This document shows, one piece after another, positions 9,559 to 19,337 of a stretch of DNA of 64,000 bases (positions within the stretch are counted from its first letter, which is position 1; every line of letters begins with the position of its first letter). Under the pieces are notes generated by a model, which was given only the letters and a program-made list of their open reading frames with translations, did not search any database and was not told where the DNA came from. The position numbers and the translations under genes were made by a program. This stretch comes from Mycolicibacterium porcinum (GTDB taxonomy: Bacteria > Actinomycetota > Actinomycetes > Mycobacteriales > Mycobacteriaceae), in NCBI GenBank assembly GCA_002086835.1, contig MVIG01000001.1, positions 708,059 through 772,058 of the forward strand, in the 5' to 3' direction.

Positions 9559-10749
9559 GTGTCCGCGAATTTGGACGTGTCGTTACCGCCGTTGGTTGAG
9601 CCGGCCGCCGAGCTGACGCGCGAAGAGGTGACGCGCTACAGCCGCCACCTGATCATTCCGGACGTCGGCGTGATCGGGCAGAAGCGGCTGAAGAACGCCA
9701 AGGTGCTGGTCATCGGGGCCGGCGGGCTCGGTTCGCCGACCTTGCTCTATCTGGCCGCGGCCGGCGTGGGCACCATCGGCATCGTCGAGTTCGACGTGGT
9801 CGACGAGTCCAACCTGCAGCGGCAGATCATCCACGGCCAGTCCGACATCGGGAAGTCCAAGGCGCAGAGCGCCAAGGAATCGGTGCAGGAGATCAATCCG
9901 CTGGTGACGGTGAACCTGCACGAGTTCCGGCTGGAACCCGACAATGCCGTGGAGCTGTTCAGCCAGTACGACCTGATCCTGGACGGCACCGACAACTTTG
10001 CCACCCGCTACCTGGTCAACGACGCCGCGGTGCTGGCAGGCAAGCCCTACGTGTGGGGCTCGATCTACCGGTTCGAAGGCCAGGTGTCGGTGTTCTGGGA
10101 AGACGCCCCCGACGGCCTGGGCCTCAACTACCGCGACCTGTACCCCGAGCCGCCGCCACCGGGCATGGTGCCGTCCTGCGCCGAAGGCGGGGTGCTGGGC
10201 ATTCTGTGCGCCTCCATCGCTTCGGTCATGGGCACCGAGGCCATCAAGCTCATCACCGGCATCGGCGAACCGCTGCTGGGCCGGCTCATGGTGTACGACG
10301 CGCTTGAGATGTCGTACCGCACCATCCGGATCCGCAAGGATCCCGCGACTCCGAAGATCACCGAGCTGATCGACTACGAGGCGTTCTGTGGCGTCGTTTC
10401 CGACGAAGCAGCAGCCGCCGCGGCCGATTCCACGATCACTCCGCTGGAGCTCAAGGAACTCATCGACTCCGGGAAACCGTTGGCGTTGATCGATGTCCGC
10501 GAACCGGTCGAGTGGGACATCAATCACATCGAGGGCGCCGAGCTCATCCCGAAGCCGACGTTCGAGTCGGGTGACGCGCTGGCCAAGCTCGCGGTGGACC
10601 GCACACCGGTGCTGTACTGCAAGACCGGGATCCGTTCGGCCGAGGTGCTCGCCATCGTGAAGAAGGCCGGTTTTTCCGACGCGATGCATCTGCAGGGCGG
10701 AATTGTGGCCTGGGCCAAGCAACTCGAGCCCGACATGGTGATGTACTGA
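9559..10749 (+). CDS. moeZ: adenylyltransferase/sulfurtransferase MoeZ
   Basis: A 396-residue E1-like ThiF/MoeB domain (about residues 20-265) fused to a C-terminal rhodanese domain (about 295-392). Seen: nucleotide loop VIGAGGLGSP, DGTDNFATRYLVND, and the rhodanese active-site loop CKTGIRSAE with Cys354. Such proteins adenylate the C-terminal glycine of sulfur carriers (MoaD, CysO) and load sulfur for molybdopterin and cysteine synthesis. The expected zinc CxxC pairs of MoeB are not obvious, as in other MoeZ proteins. AGGAGA about 8 nt before the GTG is a good ribosome site. The counterpart is Rv3206c (moeB1/moeZ). Confidence 0.93.
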   Translation: MSANLDVSLPPLVEPAAELTREEVTRYSRHLIIPDVGVIGQKRLKNAKVLVIGAGGLGSPTLLYLAAAGVGTIGIVEFDVVDESNLQRQIIHGQSDIGKSKAQSAKESVQEINPLVTVNLHEFRLEPDNAVELFSQYDLILDGTDNFATRYLVNDAAVLAGKPYVWGSIYRFEGQVSVFWEDAPDGLGLNYRDLYPEPPPPGMVPSCAEGGVLGILCASIASVMGTEAIKLITGIGEPLLGRLMVYDALEMSYRTIRIRKDPATPKITELIDYEAFCGVVSDEAAAAAADSTITPLELKELIDSGKPLALIDVREPVEWDINHIEGAELIPKPTFESGDALAKLAVDRTPVLYCKTGIRSAEVLAIVKKAGFSDAMHLQGGIVAWAKQLEPDMVMY

Positions 10750-10773
10750 CAGCTGGTTTGCCAGTCAACCGCT

Positions 10774-10779
10774 TAGGCT
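10774..10779 (+). promoter_or_regulatory. -10 box for a leaderless TIGR02569 mRNA
   Basis: TAGGCT matches TANNNT and stands 6 nt before GTG 10786, 25 bp after the moeZ stop. No Shine-Dalgarno sequence is seen, so the gene may have its own leaderless transcript besides read-through from moeZ. Confidence 0.5.
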
Positions 10780-10785
10780 GAGGCT

Positions 10786-11640
10786 GTGAGTGTGGAACGG
10801 CCGCCGGAACATGTGCTGGCGGCGTTCGGCCTGTCCGGGGTGCGCCCCGTACCGCTCGGCTCGGGCTGGGAGGGAGGCTGGCGCTGCGGCGAAGTCGTGA
10901 TGTCGATGGTGCCCGAGCACGCCCGTGCGGCGTGGTCGGCCAAGGTGCGGGAGTCGCTGTTCATCGACGGCGTACGGCTGGCCCGTCCGGTCCGTTCGAC
11001 GGACGGCCGCTACGTGGTCGCCGGGTGGCGCGCCGACACCTTCGTCGCAGGCACCCCTGAACCCCGCCACGACGAGGTGGTATCGGCGGCAGTGCGATTG
11101 CACGAGGCCACCGCGAAGTTGGAACGCCCACGCTTCCTCACCCAGCCGCCGGTCGCGCCGTGGGCGGATGTCGACGTGTTCATCGCCGCCGATCGGGCGG
11201 CCTGGGAGGACCGGCCGCTGCACTCGTTGCCGCCGGGCGCCAGGGTGTCGCCCGGCTCGTCGGATGGTCAACGGTCCGTGGAGCTGATCAATCAGCTGGC
11301 CGGTCTGCGCAGGCCGACCAGGAGTGCCAGTCAACTGGTGCACGGTGACCTCTACGGCACAGTGCTTTTCGCGGGCACGGCGGCGCCGGGGATCACCGAC
11401 ATCACTCCGTACTGGAGGCCGGCGCCCTGGGCCGCGGGCGTGGTGGTGGTCGACGCGCTGTCCTGGGGCGATGCCGACGACGGGTTGATCGAGCGGTGGC
11501 AATCGCTACCCGAATGGCCGCAGATGTTGTTGCGGGCATTGATGTTCCGGTTGGCCGTACACGCGCTGCATCCGCGGTCCACCGCGGCGGCGTTCCCCGG
11601 CCTGGCCCGCACGGCCTCACTGGTCCGCCTGATCCTCTGA
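10786..11640 (+). CDS. TIGR02569 family protein (Rv3205c-like)
   Basis: A 284-residue protein of an actinobacterial family of unknown function. A phosphotransferase-like fold is hinted at by SQLVHGDLYGTVLF followed by ITDITPYWRP, which resembles the catalytic HGD loop and metal-binding aspartate of aminoglycoside-phosphotransferase-like kinases; the N-terminal nucleotide lysine is less clear. It is therefore best described as a kinase-like protein without a known substrate. Synteny with Rv3205c, directly downstream of moeZ, supports the identity. No signal or membrane helix is seen. It faces the alkyltransferase-like gene tail to tail across 23 bp. Confidence 0.75.
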   Translation: MSVERPPEHVLAAFGLSGVRPVPLGSGWEGGWRCGEVVMSMVPEHARAAWSAKVRESLFIDGVRLARPVRSTDGRYVVAGWRADTFVAGTPEPRHDEVVSAAVRLHEATAKLERPRFLTQPPVAPWADVDVFIAADRAAWEDRPLHSLPPGARVSPGSSDGQRSVELINQLAGLRRPTRSASQLVHGDLYGTVLFAGTAAPGITDITPYWRPAPWAAGVVVVDALSWGDADDGLIERWQSLPEWPQMLLRALMFRLAVHALHPRSTAAAFPGLARTASLVRLIL

Positions 11641-11663
11641 CCCGCTCTCGCCGGCGTCAGGGG

Positions 11664-11960
11664 TCAGAACCGGTGCCGGTACTCGGACAGGCGCACCCGC
11701 CCGTCGACAGCCAGCACCCCCTCTGCGCGCAGGCGTTCCAGCTGCCGCGTGGCCAGGTGCGGGGCCGGGCGCCCCGACGCCGTGATCACCCGGTGCCACG
11801 GCAGGTCCGAGGAGTCGGTCCGCATGATCCAGCCGACGATCCGTGGACTGGAAAGTTCTGCGGCATCGGCGATGTCGCCGTATGTGCAGACCCGCCCCGG
11901 CGGGATCGCGGCGACCAGGGCCCGCACGGCTTCCACCTGCTCCTCGGTGACGGCAGGCAT
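11664..11960 (-). CDS. alkyltransferase-like protein (ATL), MGMT family without the acceptor cysteine
   Basis: A 98-residue stand-alone DNA-binding domain of the O6-alkylguanine-DNA alkyltransferase family. The recognition region (PPGRVCTYGDIADAA) and the following SSPRIVGWIMR helix are intact, but the active-site PCHRV motif reads PWHRV at residues 54-58, so Trp55 replaces the alkyl-accepting cysteine. Known ATLs bind O6-alkylguanine without repairing it and hand the lesion to nucleotide excision repair, which is the likely role here. It begins 1 bp from the end of lipV on the same strand and is probably co-transcribed with it. It corresponds to Rv3204. Confidence 0.9.
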   Translation of the reverse strand: MPAVTEEQVEAVRALVAAIPPGRVCTYGDIADAAELSSPRIVGWIMRTDSSDLPWHRVITASGRPAPHLATRQLERLRAEGVLAVDGRVRLSEYRHRF

Positions 11961-11961
11961 G

Positions 11962-12735
11962 TCAGCCCAGTTGCTCGAGGATCAACTTCGCGGTGTCGGC
12001 GGGTTTGGCCTGGGCCACCATGTGGTCGCAATCCCAGTCCAGCAGGGCGAAATCCGGGCCGAGGTGATCACCCAGTGCGCTGATGAGACCGTCGCGTGCG
12101 TACGGCGGGTTGGTGCGGGTGGCGCGGACCAGGACGGTGGGAGTGCCCTTGCGCGGCAAGGCAACCGGGCGCGCCAGCTCACTCCAGTAGGACATCATGG
12201 CCGGAATGCTGATCCGCCATCCGTAGCGGCCGCCGGGGAGCTCGACCAGATGCTCGTCGAGGTCCCGGTCCAACTCCGCCGGTGCCACGTCGCCCCACGA
12301 ACCGTTGGCCTTCTCGGTGCGCGCCTCGGCGCGGTCGGGATAATCGGGTGAGGCCAACATGGAATCGGCGATCTCACGCATCCACTCGCCGTCGAGCTCC
12401 ACCGCCGGGTCCAGCAGAACCAGCCCGCTGACCAGATCCGGATGTGCGGCAGCGAGATTGAGTGCCACCGCACCGCCGAACGAATGCCCGGCGACCAGGG
12501 TCGGGCCGTCCAGCAGTGCGGCCAGGGCCTCGACGTTGGCGTCGAGGGTCCACGGGGCGGCCCACGACGAGCGACCGTGCCCCAGCAGGTCAGGGGCCAG
12601 CACCGCCACCTCGGGCAGGTGTTGCTCGGCCAGCGTCTTCCAGCGTTGGCCGTGCCCGGTCAAGCCGTGGACGAGCAACAGCCGGGGTGGCTCGTCGGGG
12701 CCGTAGCGGTGAACATGCAACTTCTCGGCTGACAT
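11962..12735 (-). CDS. lipV: alpha/beta-hydrolase, LipV-like
   Basis: A 257-residue alpha/beta-hydrolase. The oxyanion stretch LLVHGLTGHG is at residues 20-29, the nucleophile Ser85 lies in GHSFGG, and the final histidine is in CDHMVAQAKP. No signal peptide is visible, so it is probably cytoplasmic or membrane-associated. Named after lipV (Rv3203) by position and fold; the real ester or lipid substrate cannot be deduced. It is the first gene of a two-gene unit with the ATL gene and is divergent from adnAB, the 132-bp gap holding the 34-bp repeats. The ATG start at 12735 gives the family-like N-terminus directly. Confidence 0.85.
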   Translation of the reverse strand: MSAEKLHVHRYGPDEPPRLLLVHGLTGHGQRWKTLAEQHLPEVAVLAPDLLGHGRSSWAAPWTLDANVEALAALLDGPTLVAGHSFGGAVALNLAAAHPDLVSGLVLLDPAVELDGEWMREIADSMLASPDYPDRAEARTEKANGSWGDVAPAELDRDLDEHLVELPGGRYGWRISIPAMMSYWSELARPVALPRKGTPTVLVRATRTNPPYARDGLISALGDHLGPDFALLDWDCDHMVAQAKPADTAKLILEQLG

Positions 12736-12760
12736 CTCATAGATGCTGCCAGAACTCAGG

Positions 12761-12842
12761 CTCCGCTACTTGTCGGGTCTATCGCTCCAATCCGCTCCGC
12801 TACTTGTCTGGCCGTTCGCTCCAATCCGCTCCGCTACTTGTC
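12761..12842 (+). repeat. 34-bp tandem direct repeat (2.4 copies) in the adnAB promoter
   Basis: Units start at 12761, 12795 and 12829. The first two are full length and differ at four of 34 positions; the third keeps only the first 14 bases (CTCCGCTACTTGTC). Each copy therefore repeats TTGTC with exact 34-bp spacing, and the last TTGTC belongs to the predicted damage-responsive promoter. Confidence 0.9.
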
Positions 12843-12860
12843 GGTGCCCTCTGGTGTCAT
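12838..12860 (+). promoter_or_regulatory. PafBC/RecA-NDp-like DNA-damage promoter of adnAB
   Basis: TTGTCGGTG, then 8 nt, then TGTCAT closely follows the mycobacterial RecA-independent damage promoter pattern (TTGTCRGTG-N8-TANNNT), except that the second -10 base is G instead of A. The -10 ends 7 nt before ATG 12868, fitting a leaderless adnA mRNA. Control by PafBC is inferred from the motif only. Confidence 0.55.
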
Positions 12861-12867
12861 GCATCCC

Positions 12868-15800
12868 ATGACCGCACAACACGTCCAGCCCACGCTGACC
12901 GGCACCGAACTGCTGGCACCGGGGCGCAACGGCGTGGTGCGGGTGCTTGGTGGTTCGGGCACCGGGAAGAGCTCGCTGTTGATCAGCACCGCGGTCGAGC
13001 ACATCGCGGCGGGCACCGACCCTGAGTCGGTGTTGCTGCTGACGGGTTCGGCCCGGCTGCGTTCGGAGGCCAGGGCCGCCATCACCGCGCGGCTGCTCGG
13101 GGCGGGCACCCATGGTGTGGTGCGGGAACCGTTGGTGCGCACCGTGCACTCCTACGCCTTCGCGCTGCTGCGGCTGGCGGCCCAGCGCAACGGGGATCCG
13201 CCGCCCCGGCTGATCACCACCGCCGAACAGGACGGCATCATCCGCGAGCTGCTGGCCGGCGATTTGGAGGACGGTGCCGATTCGCCCGTGGGCTGGCCCG
13301 AGCAGTTGTGGCCCGCGCTGAGCACCGCGGGTTTCGCCACGGAGCTGCGTGACCTGCTGGCCCGCTGCACCGAGCGCGGTGTGGATCCTCGTGCGCTGCA
13401 ACGGCTCGGTCGCTCGGCGGGGCGCCCGGAATGGTTGGCGGCCGGCCGGTTTGCGCAGGCCTACGAGCAGATCATGCTCCTGCGGTCGGCGGTCGGGATG
13501 GCCGCGCCGCAGGCCACCGTGCCTGCACTGGGCGCGGCCGAACTCGTCGGCGCGGCGCTGGAAGCGCTCGGGACCGATGCCGATCTGCTGGCCGCCGAGC
13601 GCGCGCGGATCAGCCTGCTTCTGGTGGACGACGCGCAGCACCTGGACCCGCAGGCCGCGCTGCTGGTCCGGGTGCTGGCCGCGGGTGCGGGGTTGACCGT
13701 CATCGCGGGCGATCCAGACCAGGCGGTGTTCGGTTACCGCGGCGCCGATCCGGTCTTGTTGCGCGATCAGGGTGACGCCGACGCCCCGGCCATCACCCTC
13801 ACCCGGTCACACCGCTGCGCGCCTGCGGTGGCAGCGGCGATCTCGGGTATCGGACGCCGGCTGCCCGGCGTGGGGCCCGGCCGCGTGCTGGAGGGCAACC
13901 CCGAGCGGGGACAGGGTGAAGTGACCCTGCGGATGGCGGCCACCGCGCATGCCGAGAATGCGTTCATCGCCGATGCCCTGCGCCGGGCCCACCTCGTGGA
14001 CGGGGTGCCGTGGTCGGAGATGGCCGTTGTCGTGCGCTCGATTCCTCGGGTGGGCGCGGGGCTCGCTCGGGCGCTGAGCGGGGCCGGCGTGCCCGTTCGG
14101 GCGACGGGTCCCGACCTGGGGCTCGCACAGCAGCCGGCGGTCGCGGCCCTGCTGACGGTGCTGGAGACGACGGCATCCGGTCACCTGGACGGTGACAGCG
14201 CGGTCAGCCTGCTCACCGGCCCGATCGGGCGCGTCGACCCGGTGACGCTGCGGCAGTTGCGCCGGGCATTGCGCCGGGCCGACGGCTCCACGCCGCCAAG
14301 GGATTTCACCGATCTGCTGGTCGCGGCCATCGCGGCGGAACCGGCCGGACTGTCGGCCGAACACGTCAAGCCACTGCGCCGGCTGCGGTCGGTCCTGGCC
14401 GCCGCCCGCCGCAGCGAGCGGGACGGCGCCGACCCGCGCTACACCCTGTGGCAGGCCTGGAACGCCTGCCGCTTGCAGCCGCGCTGGCTGGCCGCCAGCG
14501 AGCGGGGCGGCACCATCGGAGCTCAGGCCGATCGGGATCTGGATGCGGTGACCGCCCTGTTCGACGTGGCAGACCAGTACGTGAACCGCACGGCGGGAGC
14601 GTCGTTGAGCGGGCTGGTGGACCATGCGATTGGGCTGGGCGCGTCGATGTCGACAGCGGATGCCGCACCGCAGACCGACGCCGTGGCGGTGCTCAGCGCA
14701 CATGCCGCCCTCGGCCGGGAATGGGACTTCGTGGTGATCGCCGGTGTGCAGGAAGGCTTGTGGCCCAACACTGTTCCGCGCGGCGGCATCCTTGGTACGC
14801 AGAATCTGGTGGATGTGCTCGACGGTGTGGCCGCCCCGGACGACCGTGCGGTGTCGACCCGGGCCCCGCTGCTGGCCGAGGAGCGTCGGCTGCTGATGGC
14901 GGCCATGGGCCGGGCCCGCACGCGCCTGCTGGTGACCGCGGTGGACAGCGACGGTGGCGACGAATCGCTGCTGCCCTCGCCGTTCTGCGCCGAACTGGCC
15001 GAGGTGGCAACCGAATCCGTGTCCCTGCCGCCATTGGCCGCACCGCGGGTGCTGCAGTCCTCGGCGGTGGTCGGCCGGTTGCGCGCTGTCGTGTGCGCGC
15101 CGGAAGGTGCTGTCGATGAGGAGTCGCGGTCCTGCGCGGCAACCCAATTGGCCAGGCTGGCCGCTGCCGGGGTGCCGGGTGCCGATCCCTCGCAATGGCA
15201 CACCATGACCGCGCTGTCCACCGAGGAGCCGCTGTGGTCGGACCCCGAACACGTGGTGACCCTTTCGCCGTCGACGCTGCAGATGCTCACCGATTGCCCG
15301 CTGCGTTGGCTGCTGGAGCGACACGGCGGCAGCGACGGGCGCGATGTGCGGTCGACGGTCGGTTCGCTGTTGCATGCGCTGGTGTCCGACTCCGGCAAGA
15401 CCGAGAGCCAGCTGGTCAATGACCTGGAAAAGGTCTGGGAAGACCTGCCTTTCGAGGCGAAGTGGTATTCGGACAACGAGTTGACGCGCCATCGGGCGAT
15501 GCTGGAGACCTTCACCCGGTGGCGTGCGGACTCCCGGGGCCAGCTGACCGAGGTCGCCACCGAGATCGACGTCGAGGGCACCATCGTGGAGCCGGGGGCC
15601 GAGGGGCCGGGCGTCCAGGTGCGCGGCCGGTTGGACCGCCTCGAGCGGGACCGGGCCGACCGCCTCGTCGTGGTCGACCTCAAGACCGGCAAGAGCCCTG
15701 TCACCAAGGGCGATGCGCAGAAGCACGCCCAGCTGGCCACCTATCAGCTCGCGGTGGCCGCGGGCTTGTTGCCGCACGGGGATGAGCCGGGCGGGGGCCT

Positions 15801-16014
15801 GTTGGTATACCTGGGCAAGGCGGGGGCGGCCGGCGCCACCGAACGCGAACAGGATCCGATGACACCCGACACCCGTGCCGACTGGTTGGGCACCGTCAGT
15901 ACGGCGGCCGCCGCCACGGCCGGGCCGCAGTTCACCGCCCGGGTCAACGACGGCTGCGCGAACTGCCCGGTGCGGTCGTCGTGCCCGGCCCAAGCCCTCG
16001 GGGACCGGTCATGA
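12868..16014 (+). CDS. adnA: AdnA subunit of the mycobacterial AdnAB helicase-nuclease
   Basis: A 1048-residue subunit of the heterodimeric motor-nuclease that resects DNA double-strand ends in mycobacteria. Walker A GGSGTGKSS is near residue 28. The Walker B site reads LLVDDAQH, with DDAQ where active UvrD motors have DExx, matching the view that the AdnA motor is the weaker one. The C-terminal RecB-like nuclease shows VVVDLKTGKSP, flanked by the cysteines TDCPLRW and CANCPVRSSC expected for an iron-sulfur staple. ATG 12868 is preferred over upstream starts because the promoter ends 7 nt before it. The ATGA overlap with adnB couples translation. Confidence 0.95.
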   Translation: MTAQHVQPTLTGTELLAPGRNGVVRVLGGSGTGKSSLLISTAVEHIAAGTDPESVLLLTGSARLRSEARAAITARLLGAGTHGVVREPLVRTVHSYAFALLRLAAQRNGDPPPRLITTAEQDGIIRELLAGDLEDGADSPVGWPEQLWPALSTAGFATELRDLLARCTERGVDPRALQRLGRSAGRPEWLAAGRFAQAYEQIMLLRSAVGMAAPQATVPALGAAELVGAALEALGTDADLLAAERARISLLLVDDAQHLDPQAALLVRVLAAGAGLTVIAGDPDQAVFGYRGADPVLLRDQGDADAPAITLTRSHRCAPAVAAAISGIGRRLPGVGPGRVLEGNPERGQGEVTLRMAATAHAENAFIADALRRAHLVDGVPWSEMAVVVRSIPRVGAGLARALSGAGVPVRATGPDLGLAQQPAVAALLTVLETTASGHLDGDSAVSLLTGPIGRVDPVTLRQLRRALRRADGSTPPRDFTDLLVAAIAAEPAGLSAEHVKPLRRLRSVLAAARRSERDGADPRYTLWQAWNACRLQPRWLAASERGGTIGAQADRDLDAVTALFDVADQYVNRTAGASLSGLVDHAIGLGASMSTADAAPQTDAVAVLSAHAALGREWDFVVIAGVQEGLWPNTVPRGGILGTQNLVDVLDGVAAPDDRAVSTRAPLLAEERRLLMAAMGRARTRLLVTAVDSDGGDESLLPSPFCAELAEVATESVSLPPLAAPRVLQSSAVVGRLRAVVCAPEGAVDEESRSCAATQLARLAAAGVPGADPSQWHTMTALSTEEPLWSDPEHVVTLSPSTLQMLTDCPLRWLLERHGGSDGRDVRSTVGSLLHALVSDSGKTESQLVNDLEKVWEDLPFEAKWYSDNELTRHRAMLETFTRWRADSRGQLTEVATEIDVEGTIVEPGAEGPGVQVRGRLDRLERDRADRLVVVDLKTGKSPVTKGDAQKHAQLATYQLAVAAGLLPHGDEPGGGLLVYLGKAGAAGATEREQDPMTPDTRADWLGTVSTAAAATAGPQFTARVNDGCANCPVRSSCPAQALGDRS

Positions 16015-19000
16015 CGCACATCGCACCGGCCGGCGTGCGGTACAGCCCGGCCGAATTGTCTTCCGCACTAGGGCTGTTCCCGCCGACCGAGGAGCAGGCC
16101 GCGGTGATCGCCGCACCGCCCGGGCCTGTCGTGGTGATCGCCGGCGCGGGCGCAGGCAAGACCGAGACCATGGCAGCCCGGGTGGTCTGGCTGGTGGCCA
16201 ACGGCTATGCCACGCCATCGCAGGTGCTGGGACTGACCTTCACCCGCAAGGCCGCCGGGCAGTTGCTGCGCCGTGTGCGCACCCGGCTGGCCCGGCTCGC
16301 CGGTGCCGGCCTGGCGCCGGTGCAGAGGGCAGGCGACGAGGCGGTGGAGTCGGCGACGGTCAGCACCTATCACGCGTTCGCCGGCACACTGCTGCGCGAA
16401 CACGGGCTGCTGTTGCCGGTCGAGCCGGACACCCGGCTGCTCAGCGAGACCGAGCTGTGGCAGCTGGCGTTCGAGGTGGTGTGCGCCCATCCGGGGGAGC
16501 TGGCCATCGAGAAGACGCCGGCCGCCGTCACCGACATGGTGCTGCGCCTGTCCGGCGCGCTCGCCGAGCATCTGGTGGACACCGACCAGCTCCGCGACAC
16601 CCACGTGGAGCTCGAGCGGCTGGTGCACACCCTGCCTGCCGGCCTGTACCAGCGGGATCGGGGGCCCAGCCAGTGGCTGCTGAAAATGCTGGCCACCCAG
16701 ACCGAGCGCACCGAGCTGGTGCCGTTGATCGATGCGCTGCACCAGCGGATGCGGGCCGACAAAGTGATGGATTTCGGTATGCAGATGTCCGCGGCGGCCC
16801 GGCTCGCCTCGAAGTTCCCTCAGGTAGGCGAGCAACTGCGGCAACGTTTCCGGGTAGTACTGCTCGACGAGTACCAGGACACCGGGCACGCGCAGCGGGT
16901 GGCGCTGTCCTCGTTGTTCGGCGGCGGCGTCGACGACGGCCTCGCGCTGACCGCGGTGGGGGATCCGATCCAGTCGATCTACGGCTGGCGGGGTGCGTCG
17001 GCGACGAACCTGCCCCGGTTTACCACGGACTTTCCGCTTGCCGACGGTACGCCCGCGCCGACCCTGGAGCTGCGGACCAGCTGGCGCAACCCGCCGAGCG
17101 CCCTGCATCTGGCCAATGCGGTGTCGGCCGAGGCGCGGCGTCGTTCGGTCACGGTGCATGAGCTGCGGCCCCGGCCCGACGCCGAGCCCGGCACCATCCG
17201 GTGCGCACTGCTCAATGACGTCGAGACCGAACGTGACTGGGTGGCAAACCATCTGGCCCGGATCTACCACGGTGCGGTGGCTCAAGGTGTGGATACGCCC
17301 ACCGCTGCGGTACTGGTGCGGCGCAACGCCGACGCCGCGCCGATGGCCGAGGCGTTGAGCGCCCGCGGGGTGCCGGTCGAGGTGGTCGGGGTGGCCGGGC
17401 TGCTGGCCGTACCCGAGGTGGCCGATCTGGTGGCGATGCTGCGACTGGTCGCCGATCCCGCCGCCGGGTCGGCGGTGATGAGGGTGCTGACCGGGCCGCG
17501 GTGGCGGTTCGGTGCCCGCGATATCGCCGCATTGTGGCGGCGCGCCAGGGAACTCGACGATCGGGTGGCGGGGGAGCCCAGCCCGGCCGAGATCGTGGCA
17601 CAGGCCGCGCCAGACGCCGACGCGGCCTGTCTGGCGGACGCGATCTGCGATCCCGGTGCCGCCGAACACTATTCGCCGGCCGGTTATCAGCGGATCGAGG
17701 CCCTCGGGCGCGAGCTGACCATGTTGCGTGCGCACCTGAGCCACCCCCTGCCCGAATTGGTGGCCGAGGTGCGGCGCGTCGCCGGACTGGATGCCGAGGC
17801 GCGTGCCGCGCGTCCGGTTGCCGCGGGCTGGTCCGGGACCGAGAACCTCGACACGTTCTGCGATCTCGTGGCCGACTTCGCCGGGCGGCCGGGCGGTTCG
17901 GTGCTCGCGCTGCTGGCGTATCTGGACGTGGCGGCCGACGTGGAGAACGGCCTGGCTCCTGCCGAGTTGACGGTGTCGCACGAGCGGGTGCAGATCCTGA
18001 CCGTGCACGCCGCCAAGGGGCTGGAATGGCAGGTGGTGGCGGTTCCGCATCTGAGCGGCCGAGTGTTCCCGTCGACGGCCTCGGTGCGTACCTGGCTGAC
18101 GGATCCCTCGGATCTGCCGCCGCTGCTGCGCGGCGACCGGGCGACCGAGTCGGAGCTCGGTGTCCCGGTACTGGACACCTCGGACATCAACGACCGGAAG
18201 ATCTTGTCGGACAAGATCTCCGATCACAAGCGCAGCCTCGAGCAGCGCCGCGTCGACGAGGAGCGGCGGCTGCTGTACGTCGCGATCACCCGGTCGGAGG
18301 ACACGTTGCTCATCTCCGGGCATCACTGGGGTGCCACCGAGAGCAAGCCGCGTGGCCCGTCGGAGTTCCTCTGCGAGATCAAGGCCATCATCGAGGACGC
18401 CGCCGCGCAGGGCACACCGTGCGGGGAGATCGAACAGTGGGCTCAGGACCCGCCGGCCGGTGAAGCGAACCCGTTGCGGGACAAGGCTGTCGAGGCCATC
18501 TGGCCGGCGGCCCCGGCCCGGGCCTCCGATGTCGACCGAGGCGCGGCGCTCGTGGCCCAGGCCCAGGCCCAGACACAGCCAGGTGACGATGAGCGCCAAG
18601 ACAGCACGCCAGACGATGCTGCCGACGTAGAGGGCTGGGCGGCCGACGTCGACGCGCTACTGGCCGAGCGTGATCGCGCACCCCAGGCCGCCCCGGTTGA
18701 GCTGCCCGGCCAGTTGTCGGTCAGCACACTGGTGGAGCTCAGCCGTGATCGGCAGGCCGCGTTGCAGCGGCTGCACCGCAGGCTGCCGCAGCGGCCGGAT
18801 CCGCATGCCTTGTTGGGCACCGCATTCCACGAGTGGGTGCAGCGGTACTTCCACTCCGAGCGGTTGTTCGACCTCGATGATCTGCCCGGCGCGGTCGACG
18901 GCGACAGCGGTCGGGCCAGTGCTGCCGAGCTGTCCGAGCTGCAGGACGCCTTCGTCATGTCGCCGTGGGCGGCGCGCACCCCGATCGAGGTGGAGGTGCC

Positions 19001-19337
19001 GTTCGACATGGCGATCGGGCGGACCCGGACGACGGTCGTGCGGGGGCGCATCGATGCGGTGTTCGCGCAGGAGGACGGCACCACCACCGTGGTGGACTGG
19101 AAGACCGGCGAGCCCCCGGCCACCCCGGAAGCCTTGGCGCAGGCGGCGGTTCAGCTCGGGGTGTACCGCCTGGCTTGGGCGTCACTGCGTGGATGCCCGC
19201 CGGAGTCGGTGCGGGCCGCGTTCCATTACGTGCGGTCAGGGCAGACCGTGAGCCCCGAATCGCTTCCCGGCGAGGACGAACTCGTCGCCCTGCTGACCGA
19301 CCCAGAGACCGCCCCGGATCTCGCGCAGGAGTCCTAG
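16011..19337 (+). CDS. adnB: AdnB subunit of the mycobacterial AdnAB helicase-nuclease
   Basis: A 1108-residue UvrD-type motor with a C-terminal RecB-like nuclease, partner of AdnA. Walker A GAGAGKTE is near residue 47 and a canonical Walker B LLDEYQDT near 287. [18 protein letters not shown] and [12 protein letters not shown] are the later helicase motifs. The nuclease motif [11 protein letters not shown] is in the last 100 residues, and a low-complexity Ala/Gln/Asp linker precedes it. In the studied complex AdnB is the principal translocase. Its ATG lies inside the adnA stop (ATGA). The TAG at 19335-19337 overlaps the TAG of the convergent DUF2231 gene. Confidence 0.95.
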   Translation: MTHIAPAGVRYSPAELSSALGLFPPTEEQAAVIAAPPGPVVVIAGAGAGKTETMAARVVWLVANGYATPSQVLGLTFTRKAAGQLLRRVRTRLARLAGAGLAPVQRAGDEAVESATVSTYHAFAGTLLREHGLLLPVEPDTRLLSETELWQLAFEVVCAHPGELAIEKTPAAVTDMVLRLSGALAEHLVDTDQLRDTHVELERLVHTLPAGLYQRDRGPSQWLLKMLATQTERTELVPLIDALHQRMRADKVMDFGMQMSAAARLASKFPQVGEQLRQRFRVVLLDEYQDTGHAQRVALSSLFGGGVDDGLALTAVGDPIQSIYGWRGASATNLPRFTTDFPLADGTPAPTLELRTSWRNPPSALHLANAVSAEARRRSVTVHELRPRPDAEPGTIRCALLNDVETERDWVANHLARIYHGAVAQGVDTPTAAVLVRRNADAAPMAEALSARGVPVEVVGVAGLLAVPEVADLVAMLRLVADPAAGSAVMRVLTGPRWRFGARDIAALWRRARELDDRVAGEPSPAEIVAQAAPDADAACLADAICDPGAAEHYSPAGYQRIEALGRELTMLRAHLSHPLPELVAEVRRVAGLDAEARAARPVAAGWSGTENLDTFCDLVADFAGRPGGSVLALLAYLDVAADVENGLAPAELTVSHERVQILTVHAAKGLEWQVVAVPHLSGRVFPSTASVRTWLTDPSDLPPLLRGDRATESELGVPVLDTSDINDRKILSDKISDHKRSLEQRRVDEERRLLYVAITRSEDTLLISGHHWGATESKPRGPSEFLCEIKAIIEDAAAQGTPCGEIEQWAQDPPAGEANPLRDKAVEAIWPAAPARASDVDRGAALVAQAQAQTQPGDDERQDSTPDDAADVEGWAADVDALLAERDRAPQAAPVELPGQLSVSTLVELSRDRQAALQRLHRRLPQRPDPHALLGTAFHEWVQRYFHSERLFDLDDLPGAVDGDSGRASAAELSELQDAFVMSPWAARTPIEVEVPFDMAIGRTRTTVVRGRIDAVFAQEDGTTTVVDWKTGEPPATPEALAQAAVQLGVYRLAWASLRGCPPESVRAAFHYVRSGQTVSPESLPGEDELVALLTDPETAPDLAQES

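Noticed and set aside
12761-12842. Short CRISPR-like array
   Set aside because: The units are contiguous tandem repeats with no unique spacers, no cas genes are near, and the repeats belong to a promoter.
13807-15993. A 728-codon open frame antisense to adnA
   Set aside because: Very GC-rich coding DNA keeps the opposite strand free of stops; the translation is Arg/Gly/His-rich with no family motif, while adnA has clear helicase and nuclease motifs.
16068-18599. An 843-codon open frame antisense to adnB
   Set aside because: Same artefact of high GC; no ribosome site and no recognisable domain.
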